From: Chionis minor
Taxonomy: Eukaryota; Chordata; Aves; Charadriiformes; Chionididae
Length of the DNA stretch: 64,000 nt
Direction of reading: 5' to 3'
NCBI GenBank assembly: GCA_013398295.1
Contig: VZSF01006717.1
Span: 992,001-1,056,000, forward strand
This document shows, in pieces, positions 41,134-52,700 of the stretch. Within the stretch, counting starts at the first letter, position 1. Every line of letters begins with the position of its first letter. Below the pieces are notes generated by a model, which saw only the letters and a program-made list of their open reading frames with translations, was not told the origin of the DNA and did not search any database. Made by a program: the position numbers and the translations under genes.

Positions 41134-42006
41134 GACATTCAGAGGTGTAACACAACCAGTTCGGAGACAGCTTCGGATTTAAACATTCCTACAAAAAAGG
41201 TTCTAAAAACCATTTAAAAAAAACCCCTTGTGTCTAGCATGAAGTCACAGAATGTTAAAAATATCACAACACAATAAATACACCCAGCCTTTGCTAGAGC
41301 CAGGAGCTGTGTTACCTCAGAGGTTAAAAAAGTTTGAGGCCAGGAAGAAAGTGGAGGGTGCTGGTGGACCAGCAGGGACAGGAGGGTGAGTGGATTCCCA
41401 AGACCTGCTCTTCCTTTCTGCACTCCCCACCTTCCCAGTCCCAGCTTTTCTGTCCAGTCTGTCCAAGTGGAGACACTACCTTCACCCACCACAGCTTATT
41501 GCCTGTTCTGTCTCCTGGCTGGCAAAACTGCCAGCTAGCTCCGGACAGACCCTCCCAGCTCCTGTGCTAACGCTGGGATAGATCGAGTGACCCATTTGTC
41601 ATGTACGAAGAACCAACTTTGCAGACTGCAGTGGTCTGACAGTCCCACCTCATCTAAAACCCAGTTTCTGACCTGGATCCCCACTGTAAACTGCAGTATA
41701 AACCCCACCCCTCCTGCCCCACCAGGCAATTCTCCGAGAAGTACCAGACTGGGTAAAAACACAGACTATTGTCACCTCCACAGCAAGAGGGTGAGGAGAT
41801 CCCTTTTGGTTTGCAGGTGCTTCAGATATTGGTCCAGATTTGGTGTACCCTGCACTGGCCATGTTCTAGTCTACAGGGCATGGTAAAAAGAAATAATTAT
41901 TAAAAAAAAAATAATCTTTCCTGCTCCCCCTGAGAGATGTCGAAGGAAGGCTGGCACAAAGTAAAAGCCTTCCATTTGGCTCTGGGTAGAACAAGCTGTA
42001 TGATCA

Positions 42007-42034
42007 TATATATACACATATGCATGTATATATA
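42007..42034. repeat. AT-rich inverted repeat with Pumilio-type sites
   Basis: The perfect 10-base arms TATATATACA and TGTATATATA flank an 8-base loop. In the XPO5 transcript sense the stem includes UGUAUAUA, the Pumilio consensus, near the loop. Confidence 0.6.
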
Positions 42035-42555
42035 GGTATGACTGTCTGCCTCGTCGAGAGCAGCTGCACCTTAGAAAGGCTGATCTCGAGGGAGATCCTA
42101 GAGCACTGCAAGGCTTCCTGGCACACAGCCCTCAGCCCCAGGCTCAGCATCCTGGAGGAAAACAGATTCATCAGCACACCAGTCTGCTAGGGACCAGTGC
42201 CGACAGGCATGGCAGGAGTGTCTGATGTGTTCCCTACAAAGCCTGGCTACTAGCACCCGGAGGAAGATTAGGGTAGCCCCTTTTCACATGGCGCACTACT
42301 CTGCCGTTTGCGTTAATCCTAAACCCCAAGGGATGAAGAAGTGGATCAAGAGTGACCCAAGGCTACAGGATGACCAGGCTTTACCTAAGAGTCTATGGGC
42401 TCAGCTCCCACCTTGCAGAGAAGCAGAGGTCTAAAGATGCTCATCCAGTGGAGGGGAGGGGAAGGAATCAGGAAAAGCTTAATAGACTGGTTCAAATGCC
42501 ACCGCAGGCCCCGTCCCAGTGGAGGGAGGAGAATGGGACAGGGCCTGTAAGGGGC

Positions 42556-42561
42556 TTTATT
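42556..42561 (-). terminator. XPO5: candidate proximal XPO5 poly(A) signal (AATAAA)
   Basis: TTTATT on the plus strand gives AATAAA on the minus strand about 105 bases after the XPO5 stop. It is the only canonical hexamer seen close to the stop. Confidence 0.45.
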
Positions 42562-42662
42562 CAGACGAACGCTTGTGGAGGTGATGACAAGGAGAATCTA
42601 ATGTGCTTACTATGAGGAGAGACAAAAATATAAGGGGAGGAGATGGTTGCAGCATCCCAGGC

Positions 42663-45600
42663 TCAGGGCTCAAAGAGTGCAGTGAGGCCTTCTCCATCCT
42701 CATTTTCTAGCACGTCTGTCTCCAATGATGGCTTCACCATTTTGAAGAGAGATGGGAGGTTCCGGATGTGAACCTCCTTGCGGAACTGCTCCCCAAGGGG
42801 CTTCTGCAGAAGACAGGCTGGCATCAGTCATTACTGCCTCCATAGCCCCACTCGGCTCAGAGGCAGACCCAGTTCTGAGCAATACCTAGGCCTGGACCCT
42901 GTGCTCGCATTTTGAGGCAATCTCAGGCCTGTTCCCTCCCAGGGCACTGAGGTAACCACCAGTGCACCGGCTCCCCAGCTTCTAACTCTGTGAAAAGCCA
43001 TTGCTGGAGGGGCTGCTCAGTCTGTGCTGCCATCCCTGCTGTACCTCCAGGCTGAAGAAAGACAGAACACTAAGAATATGCTGCAACAGCTTCCTGGCTG
43101 GGAATGGGGGTGGGCTGGGGAGAGGCAGGCTGGCTGCCCCCATCACTTCTCCAGAGTACCAGTGTGGAACAAACCAGATTTTCCTCCAGGATATCACCTA
43201 CCCCAATGCAACCTGTGATGAGGCGCTTGAAATGATCCTTCCGGCGCTTGTCTGCCACTTTCTGCAGTGTTGGGTTGAGAAGCTTTGAATCAAACTGCTC
43301 CAAAGAGTCCCTCTGGATATCTGGGACCTGCTCCATCACTGTCTTCAGCTCAGCGTAGCGAGGGCGCTGCAGGGAGAAGTACGGTTAACACAGCTCTGCT
43401 GGAGCAGCAGCCCTATGCTCCTTGGAGGGCCATTAGCTCCTCTGCCCCTACCCAAGTAAGCATGGGATTAGTTTTCCACCACTCCCCAGCCAACCCGGCA
43501 TCCGGACAAAGAGCAGAATTTCTCACCAAGGCCTCGTAGATCTGGAAAGCCAGGTGGACGAGAGCTGCCATGCAGCCATCATGCTGCCCGTGTGTCTGTA
43601 AGCCCTTCAGCACGCTTGTGAAAAACCAGGACACGGCATCAGGCAGGAGGTTTCCTGGAAGCACCTGGGGAAGAGGCACTGTCAGCATGGAAGCAGGATA
43701 CTGATAAATGACTGCCTTTCTGCAGCAGCTTGGTCTTCCCGAGGAAGAAGGTGCCCAGGGGTGAAGCAGGCACGTTTCTCACTACATTCAGAGCTTCCTC
43801 TCCCAACACTGCCAGAGCTAATCCCTTCTTCCTGCCAGAGGTACCTGTTTGAGCAGAGGCCAGCAAAGCTGTGTTGTGGTTCTTTGGCAGGACAAGGTGT
43901 CCTTCCAGGAGAGGGATGTGTAGGCAGTGATCAGCAGCGCGGTGCAAACATCCTGAAAATGAGCAGAGAGGGAAAACAGTCAGAGGAACTATTTCCCACC
44001 TCTAGGGTTCATACCTGAAGGGAGCCAAGAAGCAATCCAAGGACTCTGCAGGAACTCCTCAGGGCCATCTTCAGAGAATCCTGCATGCTCCTGCTGCTCC
44101 AGCTGAAGGTGCTCAAAGGCACCCAATGTGCACCATCATAGCCATGAGGAACCAACGTCAGGCAAACCTGCTCCCTTCATCACCCATGGATTCCCACCTG
44201 CTGCTACTCTCAAGTCTGTGCAAAAGCTTGTGCAAAAGCTTATGCAAAAGCTTATGCAAGAGCTTCCGAGGGGTCCACATGAGAGGAGGAGTACGGAGGT
44301 ATCGGGATGAAGGTACTCTGCACAGCGGGTTGTGTTAACACTTTGGCTCCTGTGCCAGCTCTGGCAGACTTTACAGAAAAAAAGTTGCTGCTGGGTGAAG
44401 TTCTTCCTCATGAAGACTGGCACCCAAATGGAGGCAGAGCCAGGGAGCACCTGGGGGGCTCAATGCCCAGGGCCTCGCCCACAGAAGGGCTGAAACTCTT
44501 TAAGCTGCATTTTATGCTGGATCCCAACCCCCATTTGCTTTGTGGCTTTTGCAATCATTAACAAGGTCCTTAAAAAAACATGTATGTTCCCCAGAGAAGA
44601 CTGTCCCACCGGGGAATGCTCCGGCAGTCTACATCTCTGCAGCAGCATCTGGCTGCACCCCAGACAAGTGACAAGGAGCACAAAGGACAGTGGAAGTCAG
44701 AGCATGCGCTCTTACCTCCTGCTTCATCAGACACTTGCCGAGCTCGGTGAGCTCTGCGCTGGCAGGGGGAGTCACCTCTGTGGCCATCGCCTCATCATCT
44801 GCAGAGCAGAGGAAAAGCAGCACTGTGAACATGGCCTCCTGAGGACCGAGGGAGACACAGGGAGGCACGGCGGGAACTAAGCTGGGAGCCAGGGGACAGC
44901 ACACAGAATCACTATGCTGGCACAGCTCGCCAGAACACCTCTCTCCAAGCAGAACGCACCCACCCTTTGTGGGGCAGGTAAGGCACCAAACTAGCTACCT
45001 CCATCTCTCAGGAAAACGGTACACATCCCAGTCTTCTCCTCGGTACCTTAAGAATCAGCTGCTCCAACGTGCTACTTGTGAACCTCACAGCACAGTTGTT
45101 CTAGGCTAGACTGGGGTTTTCTGTGGCCCCCAGACACACTGGACAGGACAGAGCTGAAAGCTTCATACCACACCCATACCCCTCACACAGAACTTCCAGC
45201 AACAGGCCAGCTTCTCCCTCTTAAGAAACGGGAAAAGTGCTTGCACACACCAAGGGGAGGAAAGGCAAAGGCAGGCATTTACTCACCGTCTCCATCTACA
45301 GCAGCAGTAGTGTTATGCTCAATGCCTTTCTTCGAAACACAGCAAACAGCTGCAAAAACAGTTGCAGGTCACAGAAGCAGAAAAGGGCAGATGCTACTTC
45401 AGAACATGCAGAGATTACCCTACAGACTCCGATGGGCGCACAGCTGCTTCAAGCTCCCCCAGCTCTTACGCAGTATCTGAAGAATCTGAAAGCCCAGTAT
45501 AAAAGCTAAATACTGCACTACTGGAGGGCTGAAATGCCCCATCCGCAGCACCCTCCCACAGTGGAACCTGCTGCACGCTGGCTGCTTCAAACTACTAAGA

Positions 45601-48600
45601 ACCAGGAACGTGCAAGACCATTTGAAGCCTAGAACCTGAGAAGAGCAGCATCTTAAGGCAACAAGGCAGATCAAAAAAGGAGATACAAGGTTGAAGACCT
45701 GTAATCTCAATGCAGAGTCAATTTTCCCAGCCTCTCTGCTCAAAGCCATGCTGGCAAAAACATGATGTTGGAGAAAGGGAACACAAAGAAAGGAGATAGC
45801 TTTGGGGGAGGGACTCTGCCCTTCGGTCTGGCTAGACACATGGCGATTGCCAGCAACAAAACTACCCTACACTCAGGTTGTCCACAAAGCATGTCCCATA
45901 TTGGGCTCCGGGGCACAAAAAGGGAGAACCCAGATCCCAAAGGAGGACTGGACTCCTACAGAGACACTGTCAAAACTGTGAAGCCCTAAATGAAAGAAAA
46001 TTATCTTCTGAACTCTTATAAGGTTTTAGGTAAGATTTTGGCAGGGTTAACTGTCTCGCACCTAGCTTCTAAGGATTATGTGAAATATTACTGGTCATTA
46101 TAGTTAATTTTTACTGCACATTACAAACTCCTGTTGTCCTCTCTAGGGCAAATTTCCCAAATGTCCCAGGGGACCTAGCTTGATGTCACTTACTGATGAG
46201 ATCCATGACTTCTCGGGTGAGCAGCCTGACCAGCTGTTCCTCAAGCATCTCCTGAGACTCAGGGTTGTCATCTGCAGCATCGTCCTCACTGAGAAGAACA
46301 GGTTTCAGTGTGAACAGAGACAATGTCTTAAAGTATTCCCTCTGCCCAAGCACAGGGAATGAGTCACCATCAAGGTAAACACAGTGTTTTCCAGCCTTCT
46401 GCTGGCAGGGCTGTTCTCTGGGCAAAGGGTCATGTAAAAGACCAAAGCTCCATCCCACTCCCCATTTCCCCCTTTCATTACTCCCATCAAGGGGTGAAAG
46501 CTTACCAGAGCATGCTTCGCTGGCTGATCACCTGCCATTTCTGAGACAACCTCTGTTCAAGACAAAAGGGAAGATTCAATACCTTCCTAAGGAGCCATGC
46601 TGGACACAATGCAAAGAGGCCCAAGCTGACAGAAGCACAAGAGCTTTAAACACAGCTCTCATGCCAAGCCCCGTTTTGAACGGGACAAGAACTGCTACCG
46701 ACTGTGCTGGAAGATACTGTGGCAGATTCCTGCCTGTAGGAATATGAGTGAACTGTCAAGAAAACGAGGCAAAAAACCAAACCCCCAAAAACCCCAAAAA
46801 TTCTCAGGGCTGACGGTTGAGGAGCTGATAGTGACAGGTTTGAATTCACAGCAAGGGGTGCTGTGCAACAGCCAGGGTTCAAAGCACCTCTGAAGGCCCC
46901 CTAAACAACACCAAAACCACTAAGCATCGAGGCTCTGCCCTTGTCTCTGCTGGCTTTGGAGTTGTTCTCACACGTTGCTGCCAGCTGCTACAAGGAGTCT
47001 GGGCGGCCAAGAAACAGGCATCAAACAAGATGTTTTCTTACCACATGCAGATAGGTAAAGAGTGGTCCCAGCATGGGGCAGACAAGGGTTTCGTAGTATT
47101 CTGAAGGGCAGGAGAGTACCAAGGGCTTCACAAACACACCTGCAGAGACCAGTTAAGGAAGAGACCCAGCACATATGACCAGCTGCTAGGGAGACTGCAG
47201 CACACCACCCAATCCACCCCACACCACCAGGAGGCCAAGCAACAAGCACTTCAAAGCCCATCTCCTCACAGCCGTGAATTAACAAGCGGCATCTCTGCAC
47301 AGCAAGAGCATGAGGTATTCAGTCTCTTCCCCCGACTGTTAAACTGAGAAAGCTGAGGGTGCTTAGCGCCCATTTCCCAGCTGTGACACTGAATGTCCAG
47401 CCGCAGAAAGTGGGCTGGGAACCCCAGATAGTCTCCCACACAAGCACAAAGTCTAGTCAGACACCCTACTGCCAAAACCCTACACTATCCAAGCCACCTT
47501 GTCCCACACAGAAGGCACTACCCACCTCTCATGGTGCCTCCAGGACCACACAAATCTTTTGCGTTTATTCTCTCTGCCCCCATGCACTGCAGTTTCTGCA
47601 CAGCCCCTCCGAGGTTCACACCTCATCCACACCAGGTGTATCCCTGTTTGTTTATCTTCCCAGTTACCCTTCTTTGGCTTGTTTGTACTGAAAACCATGC
47701 TAGGAAGCCACCATGTTTTCAATTTACATGCTCAAAGCCTCCCTAGCTGGCCTGGGACAGTGACGGAAGGATACGGAGCATGGGACGCAGTCTGTAATCA
47801 GGAATGTTGTTGAGGTTGGTGAAAGCCGAGCTGAGGAGCTGGGTGGCGAGACCCTCAACGGTGTAGAAATCCTGTTGCATGGAGGGGCCTGCATTTCCCA
47901 GGATGTGGAAACTTCAACAAAAATCAAGTTAGTTGCAACTCTGCTAAGTAACAGGTGCATGCCTCTGGCCTGCAAAGGCTGCAAGTACTATCATTTTGAA
48001 ATTAGATAGCTGCAATGTTCTTAAACAAATACTACAGAGGAATTTTAGCACGGCATCTCTTTTTTTCTGGGATATCTGCAGAGTGACAATTAATTAAGCA
48101 TTTAAGTACTAAAATGCACTTTCCAGTGCTGATGTATCCTAACACAGACGTGGCAGAGAGACAAACTAGGTCAGGATATTGGTTAAGTGCTCCAATTCGA
48201 GTACCTAACTGCAGAAGAGCTAAAAGCAGATCCACGTTTTGAGGTACTTTTTCTGGTAACTGTGTTCCATGTGTATGCAGTAGGTTACAACAACCCAGTG
48301 TAACTTGTACTTGGACATTACAGGATACAGCTCACATGAAAAGTCTAACTTTAGAAGTCAGCACCCAGCAATAGCCTATTGCTCCAGCTGGGCCATGTCG
48401 GATCATGTGTTTATGGTATCTGGTGCTCTTACCAGTTGTCGTAGAGGGTGCAAAAGAAGCCCTGCATCCTTTCTAAGACGGTTTTGTAAACAGGAGAGTC
48501 ATACAGCTCCAGCAGAGGCTGAGGGAGACCTGTGGGAAAGAATAAGCTTCAGCTTATTTTTCTAATTCTTCTAATGAGAGAGCACAGTACACCTTCAGAA

Positions 48601-49762
48601 CATGCTGGGTAGACCCCAGCCAGCTTGACAGCAGTGAGGGAAGTACTTGGCATGATCAACATGCAGCCAAATGGGAAGAGGTGCAGCAACCCTGGGGCAG
48701 AACCTCCCCTCCGAGGTCAGCCAAGTTCAGGCTGGCTGTACCCACAGCAGTGTTCCCGCTAAGGTTGTTATAACCCCCTCATTTCTCCATAGCAAAACTT
48801 ACTGGAGCTATCAGAATCCTGTCAGAAGCAAAGCTGACAGTTGTGCAGCTCCTCTAATTAGCTCATCCCCTCAGGTTTGTATTAATCTCGATTGGGACAC
48901 AAGCTACTGCTGAACTACAACATTAAGAAGTTCAGAGCAGAGATCAAGGCCCTGCTGCTTTATGTGCAGTGGCTCACAGACAGTCCTATAGTCACAGAAA
49001 ACAGGTAAATGAAGCATCTCCTCATTTTACAGATAGGAAACAGAGATAAGGCAAAGTAACTTCCCCAAAGTATTTCACTACCTGTCAGAACCTGAAATTA
49101 AACCCCATATTCCAGAGTCATGGTCTACACTTTATCCACAAGGCCACCCACTTCTGCTTGGCCAGAAAGGCTTCTGTGTTCACAAGCTCAAACCCATTTT
49201 ATGACAGTTCCAAAAGCCTCTTTCCAATACACCACCTGGAAACAAATGACCAGGCCATACTGCAGGACTTGGCTCTTGCCCTCCAGGACATGTCTTTGCA
49301 CCAGCATTCAGGGATCCTGCTGAGCACTAATTCTGCTCAAAGGCAGACAATTGCAGCATCGCCAGTCTCTCCAGCCTGAAATACCATGTTGGAGAGACCA
49401 CCACCCAGCTGGGAGAAGCAGTTTGATAGGGTAACCTTAACTTCACGCAGAAGAAACCAATTTGTCTGAGACCAATAACTGATTTAAATTCTTAATTTCA
49501 GCAGGTTCCAATCATTGCTGAGCTGCAAATACTATGAAGAATCTGGCTCTTCCCTCTTGTGAAGTGAAGCCCCTCTTCACTTTCACTGCTGTTGATGGAC
49601 CACTGTCTCAAACACCACCGAGAATCTGCCCATGCATTCCTCCTGAAGAGAAGCCCCTTACCTAGGATGGCATTCTTCTCCACCTCCAGCATGTCTAAGG
49701 CCTTTGCAAATGTTTCTCCCATCCTAGCCACCATCTCTGGCATGTAGAGATTGTTGTGAGTC
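42663..49762 (-). CDS. XPO5: XPO5 exons, last block (twelve exons)
   Basis: Exons in transcript order: 49662-49762, 48433-48529, 47775-47911, 47042-47139, 46506-46552, 46194-46288, 45287-45349, 44716-44798, 43845-43952, 43527-43664, 43202-43366 and 42663-42803. They run from THNNLYMPEMVARMGE to the terminal FEP and stop at 42663-42665. The donor after 47775 (CTCC/GTATCC) is weak but required by the frame. The acidic linker around EDDAADDNPESQEM (46194-46288) and the variable segment at 45287-45349 are the least conserved parts against human. Confidence 0.95.
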
Positions 49763-52700
49763 CTGAAACAGAAGAGCACTTGGTTTATACTCATGTGGGT
49801 CAACCCCTGTTGCCCTTGACAGTGGGATCCTCTCCTTCAGCTTGTGAACAGCTCCTCTGAGGCAGATGATGAGGAAGGTGAGACCAAGCACGTGTGCATG
49901 GGATCCCCCTTCCCCACCTGCAAAAATATTGGGGAAGCTGACCCAACAGAGACATGGAGTGACTCCACCTCATGTCCTGAATCTCCTGGCTGCCCCTTCC
50001 ACTTATTTCGGTTCACCCCACCCCTTGCAAGCACTGGCAGTAAGAACTCCCAGCAATTCTCCAGTCGATGCTGGCAACAGCTTATTAGCTTGGCCAAAGG
50101 GATCAGAGAGTGTATTTTAAAAACTGACAAGACACGGATTCTGTTATCTAAAAAGATCTTCTGCACCTAATGCCCCTGCAGAGGGAGGGGCTGTTTCAGC
50201 TCCAAAATACACACACTGCCCCTCAGGGATGGGTCACAGTCCCCAGAATGGCAGGTGGCATTGGAGGGACTCTAGGGAGAACATCAGTCCGATCAGATGT
50301 TACTTGTGGCAGACACATGTGCCCCCTGGACAACACATCCAGCTGGGAACAATTCCGCATCATCAGGAGGCGGCCATGGTCAGCTCTCCTCAAGGGACAC
50401 CAATTCAGCCACGGGTGGCTGGTTCTTGCCATCCAGGCCAAAACGGGTCCCCTCTTAGCCAGGGTACTGACACTCAGAGCTGGATTCGGCAGGGGGTGTC
50501 TCTCTCACCTACCTCTCTCCTTTGAGACCTCAGACCTCCACTCTGGGTGTCGCCAGCTGCACACAGCACAAATCCTGCAGCCTCCTCCAAAACTGCAATG
50601 CCATTGTACCTGCTGCTAGAGGTGATCAAGGGCAACTCAGTATCTCCCCCTGGAGCAGCGTTCCCAAAGCAGGGGGGTACATGGGAATGGCTGGGGGAAG
50701 GGAGCGTGGACAGACCTCAGTATGTTCTCCAGAGTCTCAGCTTTCACTCGTGTCTTAATGATTTTTTAATTTTTTTTTTTTTGGAAGGTCTATGTTCACA
50801 ATCCTGGCAACACCGACGCAGTGACGTCTGCCTGAGTTTGCAGAGAGCCTGAGTTAGCTCCGAAACGGCAACTATCCCATTTCTCTCTGCGAGTGTTAAA
50901 TACTTCCCTGCTCACTGTACGTGAGGAAGGCAAGTATGTAAGTTGCTTAAGAAAGAGCTACACAAATGACTTCTTAATGACCCATACTCTCATTCTGGGC
51001 TGGATCTAACACCATGCAACAGGCCTCAAAAGGGGCACAAGCTGGTTTTCCTTTCCCAAGAGGGGCCAGGGAGCAGACCAGCCTCCATAAAAGTTTGGAT
51101 AATGCTGTTCTACTGACAAAAAACCCGTGCATTTCGGCTTGAGGCTATCCTGAAACCCAGCTATTTAAATCACATCCTCTTGCATGTCCCCTGCCTACTT
51201 CATACCAACGTTGGCTTTATCCCATGCTGGGCAGAAGGGCAGTGGGGTGAACCCGAGGACTGGGAATTGCAGAGGTGAACCTTGACAACCCACTGCTCTA
51301 ACCCCAGCAGGATGGGCCAGTCAGTCATATCCTCAAGCTGTGGTCATGGTCTTTAGTTGTTTCAGAGTCCTTGAAGCATTTTATCAAGTTTGACCGTTGA
51401 GAGGGTAGATGTTCGCTCACAGGCTGGTCTTCCTTAATTAATACTTTAGCAAGGTCTCTGGTCATGGAGAGGAAACGGCTAATCAGCTGCTCCCCAGAGG
51501 AGTTAAAAAAGCATCCAACAGCCCTTTGTACAAGATGAAGAGATAGCCCTTAGGCATGTTCCAGATGAGACTCAGAAGTGCACTCCTGGGCATCCCCCAC
51601 AGAGGAGAACATGGAAAAATAAAATTCAAGAGACATTTATGCTTTAGAAGAGACAAGCAAAGGATATGGCAGGACTGGGAGGAGTGTATTTTTAGTGATG
51701 GTCACAGCTGTACTGGAAAGAGTGTCTGATGCCTAGAAAGATGGGCTTGAAGGCCAGAAGATGAGTCCTTTAGGACAGTCTGTGATTGAAGAATCTTTAT
51801 CCAAAGCTGGAGCCAACTACAATGAAAATGCCTACAGCATCCACCTCTATCTATCCAATTCTTTTCACCAGCAGTAATACATTGGTCATGTCAGCATCTC
51901 ATCAAGAAGAGTTCCAAAAAAGCCTTTGTCTGTGCAAATCATTTGCTGAGCCTGAGCAGTCCAATTGTAATAAAACAGGAGCAAATCCCAGCACAATAAA
52001 AGTGCTGCGCCAATCAGTTCATGCAGCTACTGACCCTAGAAATGCACTTTTATCTAAAGGTGGCTGGAGATCATGACTTGGGTTTAAGTTCAGGAGAGAA
52101 CAATTTAAGCCAGAAGCTAGAAAGCACCTAGATGAAATGAGGTACCACAGAAGACAGGAGAATCATCACTCAAAAAGCTGCAAGCACTGATTAACAAAGC
52201 AACCTCAAAATAATTCACTAAATAGAGCTATCAAGACAGAGACATATATGGGTAGGCACAAAAAGATGCCACTCAAAGCTACCTTATTTTTCCTTGTTAC
52301 CCAGAATCCCTCTCACTCCTCTTGGCTCTTTGGTCTCATCCATGACCTACCTTCAAGCTACTTACCTTGGCAAAAGCTAATGGGGGAAAAAAAAAGGCGC
52401 AAACATACAGCTTAACAACTTCCACTGCTTCCGTCTGCAAACACAGCAGAAGAACGCCACACAACATCCAGAGAGCAGCAGACCCAACTGCTCATCTGCC
52501 AAATCCTCTTTTTTTGCATACCGGTGCCTGACTTGCTGTTCAGTTCAGCTGCTGCTACTTGCAGATCAGCTCATGCAGTAACTAACAACCTGCAAGGGCT
52601 TCCACATCTGCTCTCTGCACAAGCAGATGAGCAGCACTGGACCTTCCTTATCCCCACAGAAAGCTCCCTCATGGCACAGAGCTAAGAGAAGCATCCATCC

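Larger units (their letters stand above)
41110..42662 (-). other. XPO5: XPO5 3' UTR
   Basis: Minus-strand sequence after the XPO5 stop codon. A canonical AATAAA lies close to the stop (42556-42561). The furthest plausible signal is the variant AGTAAA at 41128-41133, followed by T/GT-rich sequence. The UTR could therefore be about 130 or about 1550 bases. It contains an AT-rich hairpin with Pumilio-type elements. Confidence 0.5.

Noticed and set aside
46760..46800. A/C-rich run resembling degenerate telomeric repeats
   Set aside because: The units are irregular (AAACC, AAACCCCC, AAAAACCCC) and do not form a TTAGGG-type array.
50170..50619. 149-residue plus-strand ORF in the large XPO5 intron
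   Set aside because: It is open in several overlapping frames with no recognisable domain; treated as chance.
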